DNA of 36,779 nucleotides, taken from NCBI GenBank assembly GCA_016838885.1, contig JAEKNW010000286.1, positions 1 through 36,779 of the forward strand, in the 5' to 3' direction. The notes beneath the pieces are model-generated. The model was not told the DNA's origin, ran no database searches, and worked only from the letters and a program-made list of their open reading frames with translations. Position numbers and translations under genes: made by a program. The stretch is from Candidatus Cloacimonadota bacterium. GTDB lineage: Bacteria; Cloacimonadota; Cloacimonadia; Cloacimonadales; JAFGVF01. This document shows positions 1-8,065 of the stretch, in pieces (the first letter of the stretch is position 1; each line of letters begins with the position of its first letter).

Positions 1-500
1 AAAAAGCCTGTAAAATCTGGCGACAAGGGTGGCCCCAGTCCATATTCCCCTGCTTCAGCTAGCAGGAGATTGATAGCTTGGTTAGATTCTGGCAATAGGC
101 GGCATGGAGTGGAAGCGTCCCGCTTCCACAACCAAGCTTGAAAAGCTTGTAAAATCTGGCGGCAAGATGCCCTCAGTCCATATCCCCTGCTTCAGCTAGC
201 AGGAGATTGACACTCTGGTTAGATTCTGGCAATAGGTGGGCATGGAGTGGAAGCACCCTTGCTTCCACAACAGGCTTTAAAAAGCCTGTAAAATCTGGCG
301 GCAAGATGCCCCCAGTCCATATCCCCTTGCTTGAGCTAGCAGGAGATTGACACTCTGGTTAGATTCTGGCAATAGGTGGCATGGAGTGGAAGCACCCCTG
401 CTTCCACAACAGGCTTTAAAAAGCCTGTAAAATCTGGCGACAAGATGCCCCCAGTCCATATTCCCCTGCTTCAGCTAGCAGGAGATTAACAGCTTGCAAA
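1..500. repeat. 139-bp tandem repeat array, three full units plus a partial one
   Basis: The motif AAAAGCCTGT (AAAAGCTTGT in the second unit) recurs at 2, 141, 280 and 419, an exact 139-bp spacing. The fourth unit breaks off near 490, and the array may extend past the left edge. Each unit holds three short inverted repeats: CCTGCT/AGCAGG with a 6-nt loop, GTGGAAGC/GCTTCCAC with a loop of about 6 nt, and, at unit junctions, CAGGCTTT/AAAGCCTG with a 2-nt loop. The units differ by scattered substitutions and 1-nt indels. The array is visibly richer in G+C than the rest of the window. It has no conserved open frame and no variable spacers, so it is not a CRISPR. Function unknown. Confidence 0.93.
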
Positions 501-520
501 AGAATATAGTGCTATTCTCT
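494..520. repeat. Short dispersed repeat, left copy
   Basis: The sequence from TTGCAAAAG to GCTATTCTCT directly follows the 139-bp array and recurs, with one T-to-C change, at 36752-36777 on the same strand. It contains AGAATA/TATTCT arms around a 6-nt loop. Read on the minus strand, the hairpin is followed by TTTT, so here it could double as a weak terminator for the response-regulator gene that ends at 544. Confidence 0.7.
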
Positions 521-543
521 AAAAATCTACTGCCTTATTTGGG

Positions 544-1374
544 TTAATCAGGTTGAATAATCCCTACGATATAGTTTCTTCCATTTGATTCGCTACTATT
601 CTCTTTTAGCATAATAATTTTGACAGGTAGGGGGCTTTGTTTTATAGTAATGATATGGAGAAAGATTGTTTCCAGAAAGGTAATATCTACTTTAATTTTT
701 TTGATACTTTCGATTAGTTTAGCTTGATCATCGGGTGCTACAATGGAAAGGAAGGAATCAAAATCATGAAAAGAGCTTGTTTCATAACCAAAGAAGTCAG
801 TAGATTTAGTATAGATATTGAACAAGGTATTTTTTAAATCAAGTCTGAAGTAGAAAGCGTTAAGAGAGTCGCTTATGGTAAGAAAATTATCTTCTCTGAT
901 TTGATATTTATTTCTCATGAGGGAAAGAGAATTCTTCAAGGATTGAATTGTTTCCAGATTTTTTTGTTTTTCTAAAAGTAGATGCTGTTGGATTATACTA
1001 CATTTGACGACATTGACTAAGGAATTGATATTGAATGGTTTTTCTAGGATGAAGTCAACATCAGCGTTTGAGAGTAATTCTTGATATTTTTTCATTTCAA
1101 TATAGGTAGTTGTCAGGACCTTTATGCTGTTAGGGGAGAAGGTAGTAGTAAGATTTAGAAATTCAAAGCCGGTAATATTGGGCATTTCGAATTCACAGGA
1201 GATTAGGGAGATGTTTTCTTTTTTGATTGATAGTTCTTCGATGATATTAAAAGCAGAGGTAGAATTGTCGAAGGCTAAAATCGTGAATTGATCTGGGAAA
1301 TAGTTTGAAATTACCATCTCAAGGGTATCAGCAAGAAAGGGTTTTTTATCTACAATGATTATGATATCAGACAT
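544..1374 (-). CDS. Atypical receiver-PAS response regulator lacking the phospho-acceptor Asp
   Basis: A 276-residue protein. Residues 1-125 have a CheY-like receiver pattern: a hydrophobic beta1 (IIIIVDKK), the 'EMPNITGFEF' loop after beta3, T88-T90 at the switch Thr/Ser position and the conserved Lys in 'EKP' (K112). The residue aligned to the phospho-acceptor Asp is Glu61 (codon GAA, forward 1192-1194), and only one residue of the usual acidic pair is kept (D9, then K10). A helical linker (about 125-165) leads to a PAS-like domain (about 165-276) with a 'VAPDD' turn. There is no DNA-binding or enzymatic output domain. The start codon lies within the last 8 nt of the kinase gene upstream, with AAGGAG in front, so the two are translationally coupled. 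It probably acts as a constitutive or protein-binding partner of that kinase; this is inferred. Confidence 0.82.
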   Translation of the reverse strand: MSDIIIIVDKKPFLADTLEMVISNYFPDQFTILAFDNSTSAFNIIEELSIKKENISLISCEFEMPNITGFEFLNLTTTFSPNSIKVLTTTYIEMKKYQELLSNADVDFILEKPFNINSLVNVVKCSIIQQHLLLEKQKNLETIQSLKNSLSLMRNKYQIREDNFLTISDSLNAFYFRLDLKNTLFNIYTKSTDFFGYETSSFHDFDSFLSIVAPDDQAKLIESIKKIKVDITFLETIFLHIITIKQSPLPVKIIMLKENSSESNGRNYIVGIIQPD

Positions 1375-4300
1375 CTTTTCTCTCCTTGTTTATGTAGATG
1401 GATACTGAAGTTCCTTTGGGGCTTGAATCAATTTCCAGACTAGCTTTATGATTATCTGCAATATGTTTAGCAATTACCAGTCCCAGTCCAATTCCCTTTC
1501 CAATCTTTTTGGTAGTATAGAAAGGCTCAAAAAGGTGGTCTTTAGTGTAATTATCCATACCAATGCCATTATCGGTAATTTTTAAGAGAACTTTGCTATC
1601 AAAATCCTTCAAGGATATGGTTATCTTCCCCTTTTCATCCTCATCAATAGCATCAATGGCGTTTTGCATAAGAGTAGAAAGCAAGATTACTAAGTCATCT
1701 GGATTGCAATAAATATCCATTTGATGAGGTAAGTTGACTTCTAAGTCAATTCTGCTATTGATTTGATATTTGAAATAGGAGAGAGTTTTTTTAATAAGCT
1801 TGATAAGATCACATCTTCCCATGACTTTTGGTTTGGAAGTTTCAACATATTTGCGGAGGGAGTAGGCAATTCGAGTGAGATTATCTAAATCAAAATTAAT
1901 ATTATGTTTGATTCTTACCAGGTTTTTAATAGTCATTAAAAAAGAGAGAATAGTCTCATTTTGAGGATGTGAAATGAGGGGTTTTATGGCCTTGAGGTTA
2001 GCTTGAAGTCCAATATTGACAATCAATTGTGATACTTTGCTGATAGTGGAAAACTCAATCTCTTCCATATTACGTAAAGAGGGAATGATTTCTGTAATTT
2101 TACTTAAACTGCTAGAATGGACCTGATTAGTCTGGGTGATAATTTGGTTTGTGATAGATACTAAAATGCTCATTTCCTCCTCGTTAAGAATGGGAATAAT
2201 AGCACTAAGAGTCTCTAGCATAATCTCGATTTCATTAACAAAGAGCTCATTAGATAGTTTCAAAACTGACAGAGGTTCATTAAATTCGTGGGAGATGCCG
2301 CGAATTAAGGTCTCGATTTCAGTCATTTTACTTTGTTGTACAAGTAAATCCAAATTTGCTTCGAGATATGATTTATCATAGGCTAGTCTTTTAATTTTTT
2401 CTTGTAAATCTTTTTTTTCTGACATTAATTTTTGATTTAAAGAGAAAATTTCTCTGTTGTAATCACTTTTTTGAACTTCTAATTTCTGTTTTAATTCAAT
2501 ATTTAGTCTTTTTAAGCGAATTTCATCGGTGATATCTTTAATGAATCCAAAAGCTGTAATTACATTTGGAACTCCATTTTGATTATATCTTTTACCTTTT
2601 ATTCTAACCCATTTCTTTTCATCATTTATTGTGATGAAGACTAATTCAGCAGAAATTAGAGGCTTATTGCCTGTTAAGAAGGATTTAATCTCTTTCAAAG
2701 AAGAACTGTTGTCTGGAAAATCTAAGTTTCTCAGAATATGGGTGAGTGAATAAGAGTAATCATTAACATTTTCATCAATTATAGATCCAAAATTTTTGCT
2801 AAAAGTTATAATATTGGTTGATTCTTGATAACTCCAGGCAGAATAGTAAGGTAAGCTAGAGAAAAAATCAGCCATTTTATCTGTAAGCAGAGTTTTATTA
2901 GTTTGTGAATTAGACATACACTGTTCATTTATGATGATAAGTTGGGATTGATTTTCATCTGTGGTGTGTCCTAAAGGGATCAGTTTGCAAGAAAATTCCT
3001 TCTGAAAATCCTCAGACCAGAATGTGATTGCTTGGCTTTTTTTCAATTTTTCTAGATTCTTTTCTTCTTTAACTGAGGAAAGGAAAACTTGATTAATAAA
3101 CTGGTCATGGCTTAGTTTCTCATGGGCAGAATAAGGAAGCTGGAGAATCAGATCAACTGTGGCTTGATTATACCATTCAATTTCCCACAAACTAGAAAGA
3201 CATATAATAACTTCATCAATTGATTTTAGAAGAAGTCGGTTCAGGTGATTAGTTTTATCAAAGCTTTCAGTTAAATGAATTTTCTCAGAAATATCTGATA
3301 GCACTTTGATTCTAAAGTCCGGAGATGCTACGTTTATATAGCGATAGATTTCTTCACCTCCCTCCTCAGTTTTTCTGGTAATAGTTGTATCAAGATTAGT
3401 ATTTCCTTCTTCTATAATTGCATGAAGGTCCAAAAGCTTTATTAACTTATCATAATTATTGGAGTTAACAAGATTTTTATTCTGGGTTATTCTATAAGAG
3501 AAATGAAGATTAAACTTTGAAGTTATGGTCGTTAGAAGTTTGTGAATTATCATGATTTCATTTTGAGATTGTTTTGCTTGATTATGGCTCTTAACTAACA
3601 GAATAAGCAGGTAAATTGTGGTACTGAATAAGATAATGAGGGCAAAAAGATAGTAGATAGGTCTAATTCTTCGAATTTTGATTTGACGAGTAAAACGATG
3701 TTTGGGTGGTAGTTTGTTTATGTTTAAATTGAAATCTTCTATAGCTACTCTATTAAAGTAGTAATCATTATTCATATAAATCACTGGGCTATATGATGAT
3801 CGAATCCTATTATTAATTAAATCAAAAAGAGTCTCCATGGCTAACTTGCCATACTTTTGGTAATCAACAACATATCCACCGATGAAGTTATGCTTGATGT
3901 GATGCTTATACGTTGTAAAAACTCTTAAATTCTGATTCTTGGTTAAATAATAGGCCAGGTCATTATCATTAATCCGATGAGGTTCATCACTAAAGACATA
4001 ATCGGATAGTAAGATAATTGTCTCTTCATCAATAGCATTGATATAATCACCATATTCAGGTAAATTCATATCAGGTATGAAAGAAACAGGCATTGCTGAA
4101 AAGTAACGTAAATTCTTAGTGATGAGCCTATAATTACAGTCTACAACCGGTGATGTGTTATTAGAGATAATTTTAATTTGCTTAGCAGTTGGAAACAAAT
4201 CCAGAGCTAAATCTAAGGTTGGTGCCACATTTATATCTTCATTTAAGCAGATGTAGTTAGTAAAAGTATGTGTAACATTTGTTACAAGATCTGCATTGGA

Positions 4301-4687
4301 AAGAAAAAGAGTTGGAATGTGAGAAAATTTCTGGAATTCTTCTTTTATTAAAGTATTAAAGGCAGGCTTACCTATGATAATTAAACCATCAATTTGATCA
4401 AAAAGCTCTAGTTTTCTTAAAGTCCTGCGGGCAATTCTGGTGGGAGAAAGGGAGAATACATTAGCAGCATCTAAATAGATGCTATGGATATAGATATTCT
4501 GTGTTGTTGAATTTCGAGCATAATTCTCTATACTCTTGTCTATCTCTTTTGATACTGCCATTTCTGAATAAAATGAGTGAATCACTACTATGTGTCTTTC
4601 ATAAGTGTTTTCTGCTCTTAACAGGATTGGAAAGATAAACAAAATACTTAATGCAAATAATTTAATACTTAAAAATTCTCTCTTCAT
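1367..4687 (-). CDS. Membrane sensor histidine kinase with periplasmic ABC-substrate-binding-like domain
   Basis: An 1106-residue protein. A signal-anchor (about 7-24) is followed by a periplasmic region (27-340) resembling the ABC-transporter substrate-binding-like sensors found in some kinases ('HIVVIHSFYSEMAVSKEI', 'GLIIIGKPAF', 'GGYVVDYQKYG'). A transmembrane helix follows at about 343-365, then PAS-like segments (the clearest about 620-735, ending 'FIKDITDEI'), a coiled coil (about 735-790) and the kinase core. His800 sits in 'ISHEFNEPLS'; the N box is at N1009 ('QNAIDAI'), the G1 box at D1039 ('DNGIGM'), the F box is 'FEPFYTTK' and the G2 box 'GKGIGLGL'. The H-to-N distance of about 209 residues is roughly double the usual. 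The gene overlaps the receiver gene downstream by 8 nt. AGGTGGA lies just before the ATG. Its ligand is unknown. Confidence 0.88.
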   Translation of the reverse strand: MKREFLSIKLFALSILFIFPILLRAENTYERHIVVIHSFYSEMAVSKEIDKSIENYARNSTTQNIYIHSIYLDAANVFSLSPTRIARRTLRKLELFDQIDGLIIIGKPAFNTLIKEEFQKFSHIPTLFLSNADLVTNVTHTFTNYICLNEDINVAPTLDLALDLFPTAKQIKIISNNTSPVVDCNYRLITKNLRYFSAMPVSFIPDMNLPEYGDYINAIDEETIILLSDYVFSDEPHRINDNDLAYYLTKNQNLRVFTTYKHHIKHNFIGGYVVDYQKYGKLAMETLFDLINNRIRSSYSPVIYMNNDYYFNRVAIEDFNLNINKLPPKHRFTRQIKIRRIRPIYYLFALIILFSTTIYLLILLVKSHNQAKQSQNEIMIIHKLLTTITSKFNLHFSYRITQNKNLVNSNNYDKLIKLLDLHAIIEEGNTNLDTTITRKTEEGGEEIYRYINVASPDFRIKVLSDISEKIHLTESFDKTNHLNRLLLKSIDEVIICLSSLWEIEWYNQATVDLILQLPYSAHEKLSHDQFINQVFLSSVKEEKNLEKLKKSQAITFWSEDFQKEFSCKLIPLGHTTDENQSQLIIINEQCMSNSQTNKTLLTDKMADFFSSLPYYSAWSYQESTNIITFSKNFGSIIDENVNDYSYSLTHILRNLDFPDNSSSLKEIKSFLTGNKPLISAELVFITINDEKKWVRIKGKRYNQNGVPNVITAFGFIKDITDEIRLKRLNIELKQKLEVQKSDYNREIFSLNQKLMSEKKDLQEKIKRLAYDKSYLEANLDLLVQQSKMTEIETLIRGISHEFNEPLSVLKLSNELFVNEIEIMLETLSAIIPILNEEEMSILVSITNQIITQTNQVHSSSLSKITEIIPSLRNMEEIEFSTISKVSQLIVNIGLQANLKAIKPLISHPQNETILSFLMTIKNLVRIKHNINFDLDNLTRIAYSLRKYVETSKPKVMGRCDLIKLIKKTLSYFKYQINSRIDLEVNLPHQMDIYCNPDDLVILLSTLMQNAIDAIDEDEKGKITISLKDFDSKVLLKITDNGIGMDNYTKDHLFEPFYTTKKIGKGIGLGLVIAKHIADNHKASLEIDSSPKGTSVSIYINKERKDV

Positions 4688-4704
4688 TGTTCCACCTAGG
4701 TTAT

Positions 4705-4738
4705 ATTATAATTTTAGTTATCCTATTTTATAAGTCAA
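4705..4738 (-). promoter_or_regulatory. Possible promoter of the histidine-kinase operon
   Basis: Reading toward the kinase gene, TTGACT (4733-4738) is followed by an A/T-rich stretch and TATAAT (4705-4710). The 22-nt gap is too long for a classic sigma-70 pair, so either the -10 is a poorer hexamer inside the gap or TATAAT uses another -35. The rest of 4688-4867 is A/T-rich with no recognisable gene. Confidence 0.3.
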
Positions 4739-4867
4739 CAAAAAATTATTTTATTTTTTCAGAGAATTAGAACAGAGAAAAGGAAGGAAAAAAAGTAATT
4801 AGGTATGTTTAATTATAATAATGTTTTAAATCAAGTATGTAAATATCGGAAGCAAACTTTTTTTATT

Positions 4868-4921
4868 TTTTTTTCAAAAACCGGGACAAATTTGAAAAAG
4901 TGGACCCTATATACTAATGAA
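4868..4921 (+). repeat. 54-nt dispersed element, copy 1
   Basis: From a run of seven T through ACCGGGACAAATTTG and GTGGACCCTATATAC to ATGAA, all 54 nt match the reverse complement of 34576-34629 exactly. The element lies in the divergent gap between the kinase operon and the NTF2-like gene, 122 nt before that gene's ATG. Copy 2 is 133 nt before the uvrB ATG, in the same orientation relative to its gene. The GGGAC and GGACCC ends of the core recall insertion-sequence termini, but no transposase is near. Function unknown. Confidence 0.85.
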
Positions 4922-4976
4922 GGGTAACAAAAAAGAGTTAGAAATTACTGATTTAACCAACATTCGGGTTTAAATC

Positions 4977-5005
4977 TTGACAATAAATTAAGAGTTTTAT
5001 AAATA
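4977..5005 (+). promoter_or_regulatory. Promoter of the NTF2-like gene
   Basis: TTGACA (4977-4982), a 17-nt spacer and TAAATA (5000-5005) stand about 40 nt before the ATG at 5044. A Shine-Dalgarno-like AGGAAG lies just ahead of the start. The -35 is a perfect sigma-70-type hexamer and the -10 resembles those at 16876 and 17284. Confidence 0.5.
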
Positions 5006-5043
5006 TACTTAAAGTAAATAAAAACATATAGGAAGAAGTATTT

Positions 5044-6231
5044 ATGGTAGATAAAAAAGCACTACTTGCTAAAATAGAATACCTGCAAACTGCTTATCAA
5101 AAGAGAGATCTTTCAAAGCTTGATGAGTTTATGGATTATCTATATGGTGATAATGAAAAATTTTCTATGATTGGCACAAGTGATAATGAAGTATATTTTA
5201 CAAAAGAAAATGCTAAAAAGTTATATGCTGGAGACTGGCAGTATTGGGGTGATTTAGTACTCAATCTTGAGCAAGCAGAGATTCGGATAACTAGTGATAC
5301 AGGATGGATTCATGTTCCTGGAAGCGTGAAATATGTTTTCTCAACAGATGATAATGTGTATAAGAAATTTCTGGGCTTTATTGAGGAGTTTTATGATGGA
5401 AAGAGTTATGATTCTAGTAAACCAGTTCAGACGAAGCTGACAGAAATTAACTGGTTGCTAGCCCATTTGTTACATGATAGAATGAAAGATAAACCAAGAA
5501 AATACTTTTGGGAGTTGAGACTTTTTTTAATTTTTCAAAAGGTAGGAAATGATTGGTTTCTTCAACATTCGCAGTTTTCATTTCCCAAAGAAGGAAATTT
5601 TCCGGACGAGAGATTTTCTACTTCAACATATTATGAGAGAAGTTTTGAACGAGAATGTCTTTTGTATCAGCAAAATACCAACTACTCTCAGTTGGAGAAA
5701 GAGATTAAAAGTCAAGTGGAAAGCTTTGGAGATAGGCTTTTTTCACTTCAAGGAGAGGGGAAATGCAAGCAAGAGGACTTGTTTTCAGATAATGTATGGT
5801 TTATTAATTCAGATAAGCAGAAATTTTCAGGTCGGAGACAAGTTGCCCAGCAGATTGATAAGATAATGAAACAATTTACCAAGATCAAGTTAAATTTAGA
5901 AAACTCAATATGGGGTAAAGGTGAGAATGGGATATGGGTAAATTGCAATGGGTTGTACACCAAGAGAATAGAGAAGGATGATCTATTCATGATGACCGAG
6001 GAGCGAGTGAGGCAGATTTTAGCTTCCGATAGAAGTGAAGTTGATAAACTGTTTATGATTAGAAGAGATATTTCTACTGCTCTAAAAGAAGATTCATTAG
6101 GTGAAGATTATATCTATCCTTTCAGGTTTGATGCATATTTCATTTTTGAAGATAAACTACTTTTATGTGATTACCTCCAAATATCATTACCGCTTGATAA
6201 TATTTTAGAACAGATAAATGACGATTTTTAG
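5044..6231 (+). CDS. Protein with two SnoaL/NTF2-like domains
   Basis: A 395-residue soluble protein with no signal peptide. Residues about 1-185 resemble a SnoaL_3-type NTF2-like fold: an N-terminal helix, 'IGTSDNEVYFTKENAKKLY', then strands including 'GWIHVPGSVKYVF' and a late 'LFLIFQKVGNDWFLQHSQFSF'. Residues about 210-390 repeat the pattern: 'LFSDNVWFINSDKQKFSGRRQ', 'GIWVNCNGLYTKRI' and 'FRFDAYFIFEDKLLLCDYLQIS'. Such domains bind small molecules or act as isomerases or stress-related subunits; nothing here fixes a substrate. The gene stands alone, divergent from the kinase operon and convergent with the flippase, with its own TTGACA promoter. The 54-nt element upstream is the odd feature. 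Specific function unknown. Confidence 0.75.
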   Translation: MVDKKALLAKIEYLQTAYQKRDLSKLDEFMDYLYGDNEKFSMIGTSDNEVYFTKENAKKLYAGDWQYWGDLVLNLEQAEIRITSDTGWIHVPGSVKYVFSTDDNVYKKFLGFIEEFYDGKSYDSSKPVQTKLTEINWLLAHLLHDRMKDKPRKYFWELRLFLIFQKVGNDWFLQHSQFSFPKEGNFPDERFSTSTYYERSFERECLLYQQNTNYSQLEKEIKSQVESFGDRLFSLQGEGKCKQEDLFSDNVWFINSDKQKFSGRRQVAQQIDKIMKQFTKIKLNLENSIWGKGENGIWVNCNGLYTKRIEKDDLFMMTEERVRQILASDRSEVDKLFMIRRDISTALKEDSLGEDYIYPFRFDAYFIFEDKLLLCDYLQISLPLDNILEQINDDF

Positions 6232-6287
6232 AAGGAAAGTCTGGGACAATATGGAAGTTTATCTTATTCTTAACCTTTAGATAATGA

Positions 6288-7700
6288 TTAATTAAGTGTA
6301 ATGAATTTTAGTTTCCACCCCAGCAAGAGATAGATTCCAACAAGGCTAGTAACAATAAGCAAGTTTAGAGCAAAGTTAAGGTTACCTAAAAGCAGATAAA
6401 GAGCTATAAAGGCGAGAGTTGGAAGAGTCTTTAATAGTATTAAGGCCAGGGTGGATAAGATCTTTCCCTGGACCAAGCCAGTAACTAGGCCAATAAATCC
6501 TAAGTGGATAATTACTGAAACAAGAGCATAATAGGTGAGAGCTGTTTCAAAGCCTGAATAGTGGCCTAAGTAGATAGCAAGCGATTTTAGGGTGAGGCTG
6601 ATAATCATGAAGACCATTTCGACATGAGGTAATTCTAGTACATAGGGCAGGCTGGAGATAGGGTTCATAAGCATAGTTGTAGCTAGTGGGAAGGCTAGAA
6701 TTGCTACAATTGGCAGAGCTTCATTCCATTTATCTCCTAAGGCAAGCGGGACCAGGTTCATAATATAAATAACCAATAAGAACAGAAGTGGAAAAGCTAG
6801 GAGAGTAACAATACTAAAGAACTTGTGAAGTTTGGAGTAAATTTCAGAGTTGTTCATGAAGGTGAAAGTGGGGAACAGGACTTGCCGAAGAGAGTTGCAA
6901 GCAAGTACAACCGGTTGACCAATTAACTGATTTGCTAAGTAGTAGATACCTATAAATACAGGATTAAAGAGAATCCCCAGAATGATGACCGGTAAATCAT
7001 TGATCAGTTGGGAGATAATGTTATTGGAAGTAGCAGTTAATAAAAATCTAAAATTGTCTTTGTAAGTAGTAAAAAAATCTCGAAATAAATCACGTGTGAA
7101 AAGTCTTTTGCTAGTTTCGATAATTAAAGGTGTCTCAAAGCTGAGTAATAAGATAAATTCTACTAAATTACCAAAGTAGAAAATGATGATTAAAGAACTA
7201 ATATCAAGCTTAAAGAAGAAGAAAATGATAATGAGAGCTGAATAGACAAGAACATTAATAGTTTCAATAATAGATAATAGTTTGAACTTGAGTAATTTCT
7301 GGTAGTATGATCTAACTGCTATCCGCAGAATTTCTAGGCAGATTAAAGGACTTAGTCTGATTAACAGTGATGCTAAGAGCTCACTTTTATAGTATTTCCC
7401 TATTGAGGGTGCTACTAAAATTACGCCAATCCAGGCAACAATTGAGATGATTATAGAAAAGAGGAAAAGCTGTTGGAAGAGGGCTTTAGTGTCATCTTTT
7501 TTAACGATTAAGAGGTCTTTAAAACCAAAATAGGAGATACCGGTAAAGATAGCCAGAACAAGGGAGAATTCCCTAAAAATCCCCAAATCTTCTTTTGTAA
7601 TCGCTTTCGCAATGAGCAAAAATACCCCGAAAAGAATAACCTTCCGGAGTAACGCTGTAAAAAAAGACCATTGAAATGATTTTAAAGTATTTCTTTGCAT
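6288..7700 (-). CDS. Polysaccharide/lipid-linked oligosaccharide flippase (Wzx/MurJ-like)
   Basis: A 470-residue, very hydrophobic protein with about 12-14 predicted transmembrane helices spread over its length, as in the polysaccharide-biosynthesis branch of the MOP exporter superfamily. Typical cues are the N-terminal 'QWSFFTALLRKVILFGVFLLIAKAITKEDLGIFREF' pattern (helix, then a loop with a conserved E/D-G-F/R motif) and the mid-protein 'IYYLANQLIGQPVVLACNSLRQVLFPTF'. It would move undecaprenyl-linked glycans across the inner membrane. No glycosyltransferases lie nearby, so its glycan is not indicated. It is the last gene of the minus-strand run, 5 nt after the VOC gene, and converges with the NTF2-like gene across a 56-nt gap. 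Confidence 0.82.
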   Translation of the reverse strand: MQRNTLKSFQWSFFTALLRKVILFGVFLLIAKAITKEDLGIFREFSLVLAIFTGISYFGFKDLLIVKKDDTKALFQQLFLFSIIISIVAWIGVILVAPSIGKYYKSELLASLLIRLSPLICLEILRIAVRSYYQKLLKFKLLSIIETINVLVYSALIIIFFFFKLDISSLIIIFYFGNLVEFILLLSFETPLIIETSKRLFTRDLFRDFFTTYKDNFRFLLTATSNNIISQLINDLPVIILGILFNPVFIGIYYLANQLIGQPVVLACNSLRQVLFPTFTFMNNSEIYSKLHKFFSIVTLLAFPLLFLLVIYIMNLVPLALGDKWNEALPIVAILAFPLATTMLMNPISSLPYVLELPHVEMVFMIISLTLKSLAIYLGHYSGFETALTYYALVSVIIHLGFIGLVTGLVQGKILSTLALILLKTLPTLAFIALYLLLGNLNFALNLLIVTSLVGIYLLLGWKLKFITLN

Positions 7701-7705
7701 TATGA

Positions 7706-8065
7706 TTATTTGTAAGAATGAAGTCCTAATCTATTTCCTTCAGTATCGTGAAAAAGTGCATAGTAGCCATGTCCTTGTAAGGAAGTTTTTACTAATTCAA
7801 CTTTTCCACCTGCAGGTTCAATTCTAAGCAGAATATTATTTAGATCTTCTCCTCCTGTAAAATAGGGTAAAAATCCAATTTTGGAAGGGGTTAAATTTGG
7901 TCCGGAAACTAATGCTCCGGTAGCTCCTTCAGTTTGAAATATTCCCATTTTATATTCTCCGGCTTCTTGTCGTTGAATATCAATTTGAAAGATTTCACTA
8001 TAAAATTTACAAGCGCGATCCATATCAAGAACAGGTATATCATACCATGCTAATTTTCCAATCAT
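7706..8065 (-). CDS. VOC (glyoxalase/bleomycin-resistance-like) family protein
   Basis: About 119 residues with a glyoxalase-type layout of paired beta-alpha-beta-beta-beta modules: 'GKLAWYDIPVLDMDRACKFYSEIFQ' at the start, a central 'GALVSGPNL' and a terminal 'YYALFHDTEGNRLGLHS', typical of VOC proteins of the 'predicted enzyme related to lactoylglutathione lyase' group. I chose the ATG at 8065 over a longer frame starting at 8089: it forms a TAATG stop-start overlap with the lipoprotein gene and has GGAG at the right distance, whereas the longer version would run 25 nt into that gene. The substrate cannot be deduced. Confidence 0.85.
   Translation of the reverse strand: MIGKLAWYDIPVLDMDRACKFYSEIFQIDIQRQEAGEYKMGIFQTEGATGALVSGPNLTPSKIGFLPYFTGGEDLNNILLRIEPAGGKVELVKTSLQGHGYYALFHDTEGNRLGLHSYK

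Noticed and set aside
277-459. 60-residue open frame inside the 139-bp array
   Set aside because: It simply spans repeat units; indels between units break the frame, and the product resembles nothing.
1-500. CRISPR array or integron attC array
   Set aside because: The 139-bp units are contiguous with no variable spacers, no cas or integrase gene is present, and there are no cassette genes between units.
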